DNA from: Raineyella sp964402325
Lineage (GTDB): Bacteria; Actinomycetota; Actinomycetes; Propionibacteriales; Propionibacteriaceae
Assembly: GCA_964402325.1 (NCBI GenBank)
Contig: CAYOBI010000006.1
Span: 1-64,000, forward strand
DNA length: 64,000 nucleotides
Direction of reading: 5' to 3'
Made by a program: the position numbers and the translations under genes. Below are positions 16,010 to 23,526 of the stretch, piece after piece. The notes beneath the pieces are model-generated. The model ran no database searches. It saw nothing but the letters and a program-made list of their open reading frames with translations, and was not told the DNA's origin. Position 1 is the stretch's first letter, and every line of letters begins with the position of its first letter.

Positions 16010-18949
16010 TCAGGCCTGCGGGCCGGTGGGCGTCGAGCCGGGGGCCGCGTCCGGACCGTCGGTGCGGACAGGCTCGGTGAGGATCGGCTCGGCGACCGCC
16101 GGCAGGTGGTGCGAGGTGGGGTCGTCGTCGAGCGCCGACTCCTCGACGACCGGCATCCCGATCGGGTCGACCTCCGGCAGGACGGGCTCCTCGGCGAAGG
16201 GGAGGTCGTCGGCGCTCTCCTCCCCGACGGCCGGGACGTCGGCGGCCGCGGGGACCGGGTTGCCGGCCGGCTCCTCCCCGACGGCCTGCTGGGCGGGCTC
16301 CTCCGCCGGGGCCGGGGTGGCGAGGTACGCCCGGGCCACGGACTGGGCGTGCAGGGCCCGGAACGCGTCGTCGCGCGACTCGGCCAGCGAGCGCCGGATC
16401 GGGGCGGTCAACTCGTGGGCGGCCAGGAAGGCGTCCAGCCGGGCCAGGAACTCCTCGTCGGCGACCGGCGACGGGAAGAGGTTGCGCAGCACGTTCTCGC
16501 GCAGCGCGATGCCCTTCTTGTCCCAGCCGCCGGCCCCGGCGCCCATCACCTCGACGACGTCGAGGAAGCGGTCCGCGTACGGCCGGAGCAGGTCCTCCTG
16601 CCCGGTCCGCCAGAACGACAGGCAGATGCTGCGCTGGGTCTCGTTCGCGACGTCGGCCGCGGCTGTCGCCAGGCGCCAGGCCTCGGCCTTGTCGGCGGCG
16701 TCGGGCAGCGCGGCCCGAGCGCCGGCGGCGCTCTGCTCGCCGCTGATGGTGTGGTCGCGGTCCAGCTCGGCACTGATCTCGGCGTTGCCGACCAGCCCGA
16801 GGCGGGCCAGCTGGGTGAGCAGGTGCCAGCGCAGGTCGGTGTCGATCTCCAGGCCCGGCACCCGCTCCTCGCCGGCGAACCAGGCCCGGACGACCTCGCC
16901 GGCCGCGTCGCTGCCGGCGGCCGAGGCCAGGGTCCGGACGAAGGTGAGCTGCCGGTCGGAGCCGCGCTCGGCGTCGGCGATCAGGTGCGCCAGGCCCTTC
17001 TCCAGCTGGTGGCCCAGCTGCGGACGCTGCTCGGCCGGGGCGTAGAAGCCGACCGCGCTGAGGACCTGGCCCAGGGTGCGCTGCACCGCTGTCGGGTCGG
17101 ACTCCCGGCCGACCGCGCCGAGCACCATCGTGACGTAGTCGGCGGCGAGCAGCTCCCCGTCGCGGGTCATGTCCCACGCGGCGCCCCAGCAGACCGCCCG
17201 GGCGAGCGCGGAGTCGAGGTCGCCGACGTGCTGGACGACGGTGGCGAGGGACTGCCCGTCGAGGCGGACCTTGGCGTACGTCAGGTCGTCGTCGTTGAGC
17301 AGGATGATGTCGGGGCGCTGGGCGCCGACGAGCTCCACGACGTCGACCACCTCGCCCTCGACGTCGATCTCCACCCGGCCGGTGCGCGTGATGGTGTGCG
17401 CGTCGGTGCGGTTGTAGAGGCCGATCGCCATCCGGTGGATCCGCGTCACCGGGAAGGCCTGCGGCACGTACTGGCGGACGGCGAACCGGGTGAACCGGCC
17501 CTCGGCGTCGACGTCGAAGTCCGCGGCGAGGGTGCTCACCCCGGGCACCTGCAGCCACTGGGCGGCCCAGCCGGACAGGTCCCGGCCGGAGGCGGCCTGC
17601 AGCGCGTCGAACAGGTCCTGCAGGGTGGTGTTGCCGTACGCATGGTCGGCGAAGTACTGCCGGACGCCGGCGAGGAAGTTGTCCCGGCCGACGTAGGCGA
17701 CCAGCTGGCGCAGCGCCGAGGCGCCCTTGGCGTACGTGATGCCGTCGAAGTTGGACTCCACCGCGAGCAGGTCGACCATGTCGGCCGCGATCGGGTGGGT
17801 CGTCGGCAGCTGGTCCTGGCGGTAGGCCCAGGTCTTGCGCTGGTTGGCGAAGGTCACCCAGGGCTGCTCGGGGTTCTCGTGGTACTCGGCCATCGCGAAG
17901 TGCGAGGCCCACTCGGCGAACGACTCGTTCAGCCACAGGTCGTCCCACCACGACATCGTCACAAGGTCGCCGAACCACATGTGGGCCATCTCGTGCAGGA
18001 TCGTGTTGTCGCGGTTCTCGTACGCCGCGGCGGTCACCCGGGAGCGGAACAGGTAGTCGTCGCGGTGGGTGACGCAGCCGGCGTTCTCCATCGCCCCGGC
18101 GTTGAACTCGGGGACGAACGACTGGTCGTACGTGCCGAACGGGTACGGGGTGCCGAAGGCCGCCTCGAAGACCTCGAAGCCCTGCTTCGTGGTGGCGAAG
18201 AGCCGGTCCGCGTCCAGGTGGGGGACCATCGACTCGCGGCACAGCAGGGACAGCGGGATGTCACCGTGCGGGCCGGTGTAGGTGTCGTGCACCCGGTGGT
18301 AGTTGCCGGCGACCAGCGCGGTCAGGTACGTCGAGATCCGCACCGTGGGCGCGAAGTCCCAGCGGGCGTACGCCTGCCCCCACTCGTCCCAGCCGTGCAG
18401 CGGGTCCGGTTCGGCGACGACGACCGGGTCGACCGAGGCGGCGTTGGAGATCACCGTCCAGTTCTGCGGCGCCACGACCGACAGCTCGAAGGTCGCCTTC
18501 AGGCTCGGCTGCTCGAAGCCGGCGTACATCCGTCGGGCGTCGGCCACCTCGAACTGGCTGTACAGGTAGACGCGGTGGTCGGCCGGGTCGACGAACCGGT
18601 GCAGGCCCTCGCCGGTGTGCGAGTAGCGGCACAGCCCGACGACGGTGAGCTCGTGCTCGCCCTCGGCCAGGGTGAGCGGCAGGCGGGCGCCGTCGTACCC
18701 GGAGGTGTCGAGTGGCTCCCCGTCCAGGGTCGCCTTGAGGATGCCGTCGGCCAGCAGGTCGATCCACGTCGCGCCGGAGCCGCTGCTGAACGTGACGGTC
18801 GACCGGGACACGAAGGTGCCCTCCGGGTCCGCCAGGGGTGCTCCGTCGGGGGCACGGCCGGTGAGGTCGACCTGGACCCGGTAGGCATCGGTGCGGATCA
18901 GCCCGGCCCGGGCACGGGCCTCCTCGCGCGTGATGTTCTCGGAGTACAC
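16010..18949 (-). CDS. pepN: Aminopeptidase N (M1 family) with acidic C-terminal tail
   Basis: Zinc aminopeptidase that trims N-terminal residues in the cytosol. The exopeptidase motif GAMENAG is at 285-291. Zinc ligands are His319 and His323 in HEMAH and Glu342 in NESFAEW, with Glu320 catalytic. The ERAP1-like helical domain follows. Residues from about 877 to 979 form a proline/glutamate-rich low-complexity tail (repeats of EEP and AVGEE type) that most PepN proteins lack. The GTG start is supported by GAAGG eight bases upstream. The Nif3-like gene follows two bases after the stop. Confidence 0.93.
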   Translation of the reverse strand: MYSENITREEARARAGLIRTDAYRVQVDLTGRAPDGAPLADPEGTFVSRSTVTFSSGSGATWIDLLADGILKATLDGEPLDTSGYDGARLPLTLAEGEHELTVVGLCRYSHTGEGLHRFVDPADHRVYLYSQFEVADARRMYAGFEQPSLKATFELSVVAPQNWTVISNAASVDPVVVAEPDPLHGWDEWGQAYARWDFAPTVRISTYLTALVAGNYHRVHDTYTGPHGDIPLSLLCRESMVPHLDADRLFATTKQGFEVFEAAFGTPYPFGTYDQSFVPEFNAGAMENAGCVTHRDDYLFRSRVTAAAYENRDNTILHEMAHMWFGDLVTMSWWDDLWLNESFAEWASHFAMAEYHENPEQPWVTFANQRKTWAYRQDQLPTTHPIAADMVDLLAVESNFDGITYAKGASALRQLVAYVGRDNFLAGVRQYFADHAYGNTTLQDLFDALQAASGRDLSGWAAQWLQVPGVSTLAADFDVDAEGRFTRFAVRQYVPQAFPVTRIHRMAIGLYNRTDAHTITRTGRVEIDVEGEVVDVVELVGAQRPDIILLNDDDLTYAKVRLDGQSLATVVQHVGDLDSALARAVCWGAAWDMTRDGELLAADYVTMVLGAVGRESDPTAVQRTLGQVLSAVGFYAPAEQRPQLGHQLEKGLAHLIADAERGSDRQLTFVRTLASAAGSDAAGEVVRAWFAGEERVPGLEIDTDLRWHLLTQLARLGLVGNAEISAELDRDHTISGEQSAAGARAALPDAADKAEAWRLATAAADVANETQRSICLSFWRTGQEDLLRPYADRFLDVVEVMGAGAGGWDKKGIALRENVLRNLFPSPVADEEFLARLDAFLAAHELTAPIRRSLAESRDDAFRALHAQSVARAYLATPAPAEEPAQQAVGEEPAGNPVPAAADVPAVGEESADDLPFAEEPVLPEVDPIGMPVVEESALDDDPTSHHLPAVAEPILTEPVRTDGPDAAPGSTPTGPQA

Positions 18950-19093
18950 GGTGTCACCTTCATGTCGTCGGGAGCCTGCGGGGCAGGCTGTCCGGGGAAG
19001 ACCCCTGCGACAACGTCAGACTAGCGACTTGGGCGGGCGTCCCGAGGGGACCCGTCCGAAGAACACCCCGAAAAGTCGTGCCGAGCGGTTCTT

Positions 19094-19125
19094 GTCACAC
19101 CCGTGAAACGTCACACCGGCGAAAC
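19094..19125. repeat. Tandem 16-bp direct repeat in the pepN-dsbA divergent region
   Basis: GTCACACCCGTGAAAC (19094-19109) is followed immediately by GTCACACCGGCGAAAC (19110-19125), with two mismatches. It lies 43 bases upstream of the DsbA-like gene start and between two divergent genes, so it is a candidate binding site for an activator or a duplicated sigma-factor recognition element. Confidence 0.5.
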
Positions 19126-19154
19126 GTACGCTCCGGCGGCCCGGTTCGGCTCCC

Positions 19155-19160
19155 TATCCT
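19155..19160 (+). promoter_or_regulatory. -10 box of the DsbA-like gene (leaderless type)
   Basis: TATCCT ends seven bases before the ATG at 19168, so the transcript should begin at the start codon. No -35 consensus was found at 17 bases. Confidence 0.5.
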
Positions 19161-19167
19161 GGGGGAC

Positions 19168-19818
19168 ATGACAGTTGACGTTTCTCCTATCACTACGTCG
19201 TCCACCCCGGCCGGCCTGCAGCAGGTCGACTTCTGGTTCGACCCGCAGTGCCCGTGGGCCTGGATGGCCTCCCGCTGGATGCTCGAGGTGGAGAAGGTCC
19301 GCCCGGTCCGGACGGTGTTCCACGTGATGAGCCTGTCGGTGCTCAATGAGGGCCGCGACGAGCTCGGCGAGGACTACCGCCGCTTCCTGGCCGGCGCCTG
19401 GGGCTCGGTGCGGGTCTGCCTGGCGGTCGAGGAGGCGTACGGGTCGGAGAAGCTGCGCGAGTTCTACACCGCTCTGGGCACCCGCTTCCACCCGCTGAAG
19501 CAGCAGCGTGACCGGGCCACGGTCGAGGCCGCGCTGGCCGAGGTGGGCCTGCCGGCCGAGCTCGCCGATGCCGCCGACACCGACGCCAACGACGAGGCGC
19601 TGCGCCGTTCGCACCACGAGGGGATGGACCCGGTGGGGGACGAGGTGGGCACGCCGGTGGTCCGGATCAACGGCAAGTCCCTGTTCGGCCCGGTCATCTC
19701 CCCGGCCCCCAAGGGCGAGGCGGCCGGCCGGCTGTTCGACGGCGTGTCGCTGGTCACCGAGTACGACGGCTTCTACGAGCTGAAGCGGTCGCGCACCACC
19801 GGCCCGATCTTCGACTGA
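19168..19818 (+). CDS. DsbA-fold mycothiol-dependent reductase (Rv2466c family)
   Basis: A 216-residue thioredoxin-fold protein close to Rv2466c, described as a mycothiol-dependent nitroreductase. The N-terminus reads FWFDPQCPWAWMASRWMLEV, and later GMDPVGDEVGTPVVRINGKS and FFGPV-like strands follow. The active-site motif is CPWA (Cys28, Ala31) rather than CPWC, so only one active-site cysteine remains, consistent with a monothiol mechanism using mycothiol. The start is set by the TATCCT box seven bases upstream. It is divergent from pepN, as in M. tuberculosis. Confidence 0.85.
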   Translation: MTVDVSPITTSSTPAGLQQVDFWFDPQCPWAWMASRWMLEVEKVRPVRTVFHVMSLSVLNEGRDELGEDYRRFLAGAWGSVRVCLAVEEAYGSEKLREFYTALGTRFHPLKQQRDRATVEAALAEVGLPAELADAADTDANDEALRRSHHEGMDPVGDEVGTPVVRINGKSLFGPVISPAPKGEAAGRLFDGVSLVTEYDGFYELKRSRTTGPIFD

Positions 19819-19829
19819 TATGTGGGTGT

Positions 19830-19963
19830 TCAACGTGCCTCGGCCCAGTGCCGGACCGAGGCGCGCAGGAACCCCTGCCAGCTCTCCTCCCGGGTCAGCG
19901 TCCCGGTCAGCCCCAGCGTCCCGAGCAGGCCGTCCACGGTCCGCCGGGTGGCGGCGTCCCAGC
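19830..19963 (-). CDS. C-terminal end of a gene lost in the assembly gap, unknown
   Basis: On the minus strand an open frame runs out of the N gap and ends at a TGA at 19830. It gives 43 residues ending WQGFLRASVRHWAEAR, with amphipathic helical character (WDAATRRTVDGLL, LTREESW). Codon choice looks coding. On the far side of the gap, ATG at 20071 (minus strand) with GGGAG just upstream could be its start, but that link is inference. The family cannot be told from this end alone. Confidence 0.5.
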
Positions 19964-20063
19964 NNNNNNNNNNNNNNNNNNNNNNNNNNNNNNNNNNNNN
20001 NNNNNNNNNNNNNNNNNNNNNNNNNNNNNNNNNNNNNNNNNNNNNNNNNNNNNNNNNNNNNNN
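19964..20063. other. Assembly gap of 100 N
   Basis: Exactly 100 unknown bases, the conventional filler for a gap of unknown size. It interrupts the minus-strand gene that ends at 19830. Confidence 0.98.
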
Positions 20064-20137
20064 GCGGGCATGCTCCCAGGGTAGGAGCGCCCCGCGGCGG
20101 GTCCCCGGTCTCCGGAGGGGGCGGCGGGCGGCCGTGA

Positions 20138-20143
20138 GATAGT
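20138..20143 (+). promoter_or_regulatory. -10 box of rpiB (leaderless type)
   Basis: GATAGT lies six bases before the rpiB ATG, with no Shine-Dalgarno in between. Confidence 0.4.
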
Positions 20144-20149
20144 GACCGC

Positions 20150-20599
20150 ATGCGCGTTCACATTGCCACCGATCACGCCGGGTTCGAGCTGAAGAACCAC
20201 CTCGTCGAGGCTCTCACCGCCGACGGCTACGAGGTCGTGGACCACGGGGCCCACGAGTACGACGCCCAGGACGACTACCCGGACACCTGCATCCCGGCCG
20301 GCCAGGCGGTGGCCGCGGAACCGGGCTCGCTCGGGATCGTCATCGGCGGTTCCGGCAACGGGGAGAACATCGCGGCGAACAAGGTCCCGGGGATCCGCTC
20401 GATCCTCGCCTGGAACGTCGCGATCGCCGAGCTCGGCCGGGAGCACAACGATGCCAACGTGATCGCCATCGGCGCCCGGCAGCACGACCCGGAGTTCGCC
20501 CTGGCGATGGCGCGGGCCTTCCTCGCCACCCCGTTCTCCCAGGACGAGCGCCACCAGCGCCGGATCGACAAGCTCAGCGCGTACGACGCCGCCCGCTGA
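20150..20599 (+). CDS. rpiB: Ribose-5-phosphate isomerase B
   Basis: Interconverts ribose-5-phosphate and ribulose-5-phosphate in the pentose phosphate pathway. The 149-residue protein has the substrate-binding ATDHAGFELK motif at the N-terminus and the phosphate/anion loop GGSGNGENIAANKVPGIR. The loop carries GSGNGE in place of the Cys-containing form of enterobacterial RpiB, as in mycobacterial enzymes. HxDxN-type residues occur in REHNDANVIAIGARQ. It lies between the DsbA-like and nei genes, the same order as Rv2466c-Rv2465c-Rv2464c. Confidence 0.94.
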   Translation: MRVHIATDHAGFELKNHLVEALTADGYEVVDHGAHEYDAQDDYPDTCIPAGQAVAAEPGSLGIVIGGSGNGENIAANKVPGIRSILAWNVAIAELGREHNDANVIAIGARQHDPEFALAMARAFLATPFSQDERHQRRIDKLSAYDAAR

Positions 20600-20621
20600 C
20601 CCCTGCGGACCGACCCGCGGG

Positions 20622-20969
20622 TCAGCGGCGTCGGCCGAGCCTCTTCAGCATCGCCTCGGCGCCCGCGACGGCGTCGGCCTCGTCCTCCGGGCGCGGCCGG
20701 GAGACCTCGCGGGCACGCAGCGCGCGGTCGTGGTTGACCAGGCCGGAGGTGCCGTCGCGCCCGAAGTCGTGCGGCAACGGCGCGTCACGATCGGCCGTCC
20801 CCTCGCGTCCGGCCTCTGCCGCCGGCTCCGGCGCGGCCCGGTCCGGGGTGGGTGTGGTGCGGCGACGTCGCGCGCCGGCCAGGCGGGGACCGGGACGCGA
20901 CCGGTCGGAGGAACGCTCCACCTCCCCGGCGGATGCCGGCCCGTCGGGGCGCCCCGGTTCTGCTGCCAT
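20622..20969 (-). CDS. Small charged hypothetical protein
   Basis: A 115-residue protein, rich in Arg, Pro, Ala and Glu in its first 60 residues and probably disordered there. A more ordered C-terminal part reads LPHDFGRDGTSGLVNHDRAL and ends in EAMLKRLGRRR. I do not recognise a family. The start is supported by TAGGCT six bases upstream on the minus strand, a leaderless start. It is convergent with rpiB (22 bases apart) and divergent from nei. Confidence 0.6.
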   Translation of the reverse strand: MAAEPGRPDGPASAGEVERSSDRSRPGPRLAGARRRRTTPTPDRAAPEPAAEAGREGTADRDAPLPHDFGRDGTSGLVNHDRALRAREVSRPRPEDEADAVAGAEAMLKRLGRRR

Positions 20970-20975
20970 GCGGCT

Positions 20976-20981
20976 AGCCTA
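20976..20981 (-). promoter_or_regulatory. -10 box of the small charged protein gene
   Basis: TAGGCT on the minus strand, six bases before the ATG at 20969. The arrangement is the same as at the GH13 gene. Confidence 0.45.
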
Positions 20982-21022
20982 GTCAGGCGTCACCGCCCGG
21001 TGGCACAGACAGGAGGTGTCCG

Positions 21023-21829
21023 GTGCCCGAGGGTCACGTCCTGCACCGGCTCGCCGACCGGTTGACCACCGCCTTCGCGGGCCGGCGGGTCGCGGTCTCC
21101 AGCCCGCAGGGCCGGTTCGCGTCCGAGGCCCTGCTGCTCGATGGGCACACGCTCGACCGGGCCCGCGCCGTCGGCAAGCACCTGTTCATCGAGTTCGACG
21201 ACGAGCGGGTCGTGCACATCCACCTCGGCCTGATCGGGAGGATGACCGTCGAGCCGCCGCATCCGGTGGTGGGCCAGGTGCGGCTGCGGATCGCCACCGA
21301 GGCGTACGTGGCCGACCTGCGCGGCCCGCAGGGCTGCCGGCTGACCGGGCCGTCCGCCGAGGCGGCGATGATCTCCCGCCTCGGGCCCGACCCGCTCGAC
21401 CCGCGGGCCGACCCGGCCCGGGCGTACGACCGGCTGCGGCGTACGCACCGACCGCTGGCCGCGGTGCTGCTGGACCAGTCGGTGCTCGCCGGGGTCGGCA
21501 ACGTCTACCGCGCCGAGGTGCTGTTCCGGCAGGGGCTCGATCCGCTGCTGCCCGCCGACGAGCTGGGCCCGGACCGGTGGTCCCGGCTCTGGGTCGACCT
21601 GGTCGGGCTGATGACCGAGGGCCGCCGGGTCGGCCGGATCGACACCGTACGTCCCCAACACACGCCCGAGGCGATGGGGCGCCCGCCACGGGTCGACGAC
21701 CACGGCGGCGAGGTGTACGTCTACCGCCGCACCGACCTGCCCTGCCTGGTCTGTGGCACCCCGGTGCGGCGCCGCGACCTGGCCGGCCGGCACCTCTACT
21801 GGTGCCCGACCTGCCAGCAGGAGCGCTGA
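21023..21829 (+). CDS. nei: Fpg/Nei family DNA glycosylase (Rv2464c-like)
   Basis: Base-excision repair glycosylase/AP lyase for oxidised bases. After removal of Met, the N-terminal Pro2-Glu3 (MPEGHVLHR) forms the catalytic pair. The central H2TH region is VLLDQSVLAGVGNVYRAEVL, and a C-terminal zinc finger has CLVCGTP and WCPTCQ. The 268-residue length is usual. The GTG start has a perfect AGGAGGT at 21011-21017. An unrecognised gene begins one base after the stop, so the two are probably co-translated. Confidence 0.9.
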   Translation: MPEGHVLHRLADRLTTAFAGRRVAVSSPQGRFASEALLLDGHTLDRARAVGKHLFIEFDDERVVHIHLGLIGRMTVEPPHPVVGQVRLRIATEAYVADLRGPQGCRLTGPSAEAAMISRLGPDPLDPRADPARAYDRLRRTHRPLAAVLLDQSVLAGVGNVYRAEVLFRQGLDPLLPADELGPDRWSRLWVDLVGLMTEGRRVGRIDTVRPQHTPEAMGRPPRVDDHGGEVYVYRRTDLPCLVCGTPVRRRDLAGRHLYWCPTCQQER

Positions 21830-21830
21830 G

Positions 21831-23399
21831 ATGGCCGGTCACGGGCTGCGCTGGGGCGAGGCGGTGCTGGGTTTCGACGAGGACGGTGCGCTGGTCTCCC
21901 TGGTCCACGACCGATGGGGGCCCTACCTGGCCGGGCTCGACGTCCGGCTCGCCGGGACGGACACGACCGCGCCGCTGGTGGTGCTGGACGACGACGAGGT
22001 CGAGGTGCACCTCGGCGGACCGGTCCAGCTGGACGTACGGCACAGTGTGCTCGCCGGCTGGGACCTGCGGATCGTCGCGGCCAACGTCTCCGGTGCCGGC
22101 CGGGCCGCGACCGTGACGCTGCGCCCGGTGCCGGCCCGCGACTGCGAGGCGTGGACCTGGAGTGCCGGGGCCGAGGCGGCCTGGCTGGTCGCCCCCCGCG
22201 GTGACGGGCCGCTGCTCGTCGTCCGGCAGCGACTCGGCGCGACGCTGGGCACCGAGTCGTTCGAGCTCGGCCCGTCGACGCACTGGGCCGCGGGGGAGCG
22301 GCGGCTGTGGCACTGGCAGGCGACCTGGCTGCCGGACTTCCGGGCAGCGGCGGCGATCCTGCCCGGCTGGTGGCCCGACCCGGTCGACCTGCCCGACACC
22401 GTGCCCCTGGTGATCGCCGACCTCGACCAGGCGGTGGACGACGACGGGTCCCTCGACGTCGGGCTGGTCGGCGACACCGTCGAGATCCTGCCGGCCGACG
22501 AGCGGCACCGGGCGAGCGTGCGGCTCAACTCGGCCCGCGGCACCACCCTGGTCGAGGCGCGCTGGGCGCCGCCGCTGGACCGGGTGCTGCAGACCTGGTC
22601 GGAGCGGCTGCTCGACCGGGCCCGGACCCCCGGCCGGGGGCGGGGTGACCTGCTCGGGTCGCCGACCGCCGCGGCGGTGGTCCTGGCCGCCCTCGCCGGG
22701 CCCGGGCTGGCCGACCCGCTGCGCGCGCTCGACGTGGTCGAGGCCTCCGTGGCGGGGCCGCTGCGGGACCGGGCGGACCCCGAGACGGTCCTGGTGCACC
22801 TCGGTCTGCACGCCGCGACCGGTGACACCGGGTGGCTCGAACAGGCCGCGGCGCTCGCCGTCCGCCTGGCACCCCGCCCGCTCGCGGCGGTCGCGACGAT
22901 GAACCTGCTCACCACCCTGGCGGCCGCCCAGCTCGACGCCACCGAGGCGATCGACGTCTTCGCCCGGACGACGGCCCGGTGCGCGACCGGGTTCGACGCC
23001 GAGGGCCAGCCGGTGCCCCCGGACATCCGGGCCGAGTACACCATGGTGGTCGGCGCCGGCCGGTGGGATCTGCGGCTGCGCGAGGTGGCCCGCTGGCTGG
23101 GCCGCCGGCTCGGCGGCGGCCTGCCCGGACGGCCGCCCGGCGGGGGTGACCCGCGGATGACCGCCCGGGAGGTCCTGATGCTGCGGATGCTCGACGAGCG
23201 GGCCTCGACCGAGCTGGAGAACGAGTGGGTGGCCGGCCCCGCCCAGATCGCCGAGCGGACCACCCGCCGGCTGCTCGCCGACCTGACCGACGCCGACGAC
23301 CGATTCCCGGCCGGGGCGGTGGCGGACCTGTTGCCGCCCGACCCGGCCACCTTCGGCGCCCAGGTGCTGCTCCCGCTGGTCCTCGCCCAGTCCTGGTGA
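21831..23399 (+). CDS. Unrecognised 522-residue protein downstream of nei
   Basis: A soluble protein without signal peptide or membrane segment. The first 210 residues look beta-rich (LRWGEAVLGFDEDGALVSLV, then repeated strands with DLRIVAANVSGAGR and CEAWTWSAGAEAAWLVAP) and include many Trp residues. From about residue 250 the protein becomes alpha-helical with Ala/Leu repeats resembling an alpha/alpha barrel or helical repeat (AAAVVLAALAGPGLADPLRA, LGLHAATGDTGWLEQAAALA). The layout recalls sugar-processing proteins with a beta-sandwich followed by an alpha-toroid, but no catalytic motif was identified. The ATG is one base after the nei stop, so expression is coupled to nei. Coding composition is normal for the window. 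Confidence 0.75.
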   Translation: MAGHGLRWGEAVLGFDEDGALVSLVHDRWGPYLAGLDVRLAGTDTTAPLVVLDDDEVEVHLGGPVQLDVRHSVLAGWDLRIVAANVSGAGRAATVTLRPVPARDCEAWTWSAGAEAAWLVAPRGDGPLLVVRQRLGATLGTESFELGPSTHWAAGERRLWHWQATWLPDFRAAAAILPGWWPDPVDLPDTVPLVIADLDQAVDDDGSLDVGLVGDTVEILPADERHRASVRLNSARGTTLVEARWAPPLDRVLQTWSERLLDRARTPGRGRGDLLGSPTAAAVVLAALAGPGLADPLRALDVVEASVAGPLRDRADPETVLVHLGLHAATGDTGWLEQAAALAVRLAPRPLAAVATMNLLTTLAAAQLDATEAIDVFARTTARCATGFDAEGQPVPPDIRAEYTMVVGAGRWDLRLREVARWLGRRLGGGLPGRPPGGGDPRMTAREVLMLRMLDERASTELENEWVAGPAQIAERTTRRLLADLTDADDRFPAGAVADLLPPDPATFGAQVLLPLVLAQSW

Positions 23400-23445
23400 C
23401 CGGACGTCGCCGGGCCGCAGCAACGGGATCGTGACACGAGTCCAC

Positions 23446-23480
23446 TAGCATGACCCGAGCCGGGAGACCGCCGGGTCTCC
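23446..23480 (+). promoter_or_regulatory. Candidate promoter and 5' UTR hairpin of the amino acid importer operon
   Basis: TAGCAT (23446-23451) is a -10 candidate. It is followed by a stem-loop GGAGACC-GCCG-GGTCTCC (23463-23480) in the leader, about 46 bases before the ATG at 23527. The ribosome binding site GGGAAGGGA is separate from the stem. No known riboswitch class was recognised. Confidence 0.35.
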
Positions 23481-23526
23481 GCCGGGCCCGACGGGAAGGG
23501 TCCGGTTCCATGGGAAGGGATAGCCG

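Noticed and set aside
16106..19024. Open frame of 972 codons antisense to pepN
   Set aside because: A mirror frame of high-GC coding DNA. PepN motifs on the other strand are decisive.
23452..23526. Riboswitch in the leader of the amino acid importer
   Set aside because: Only one short stem (23463-23480) is evident, with no conserved core of a known class.
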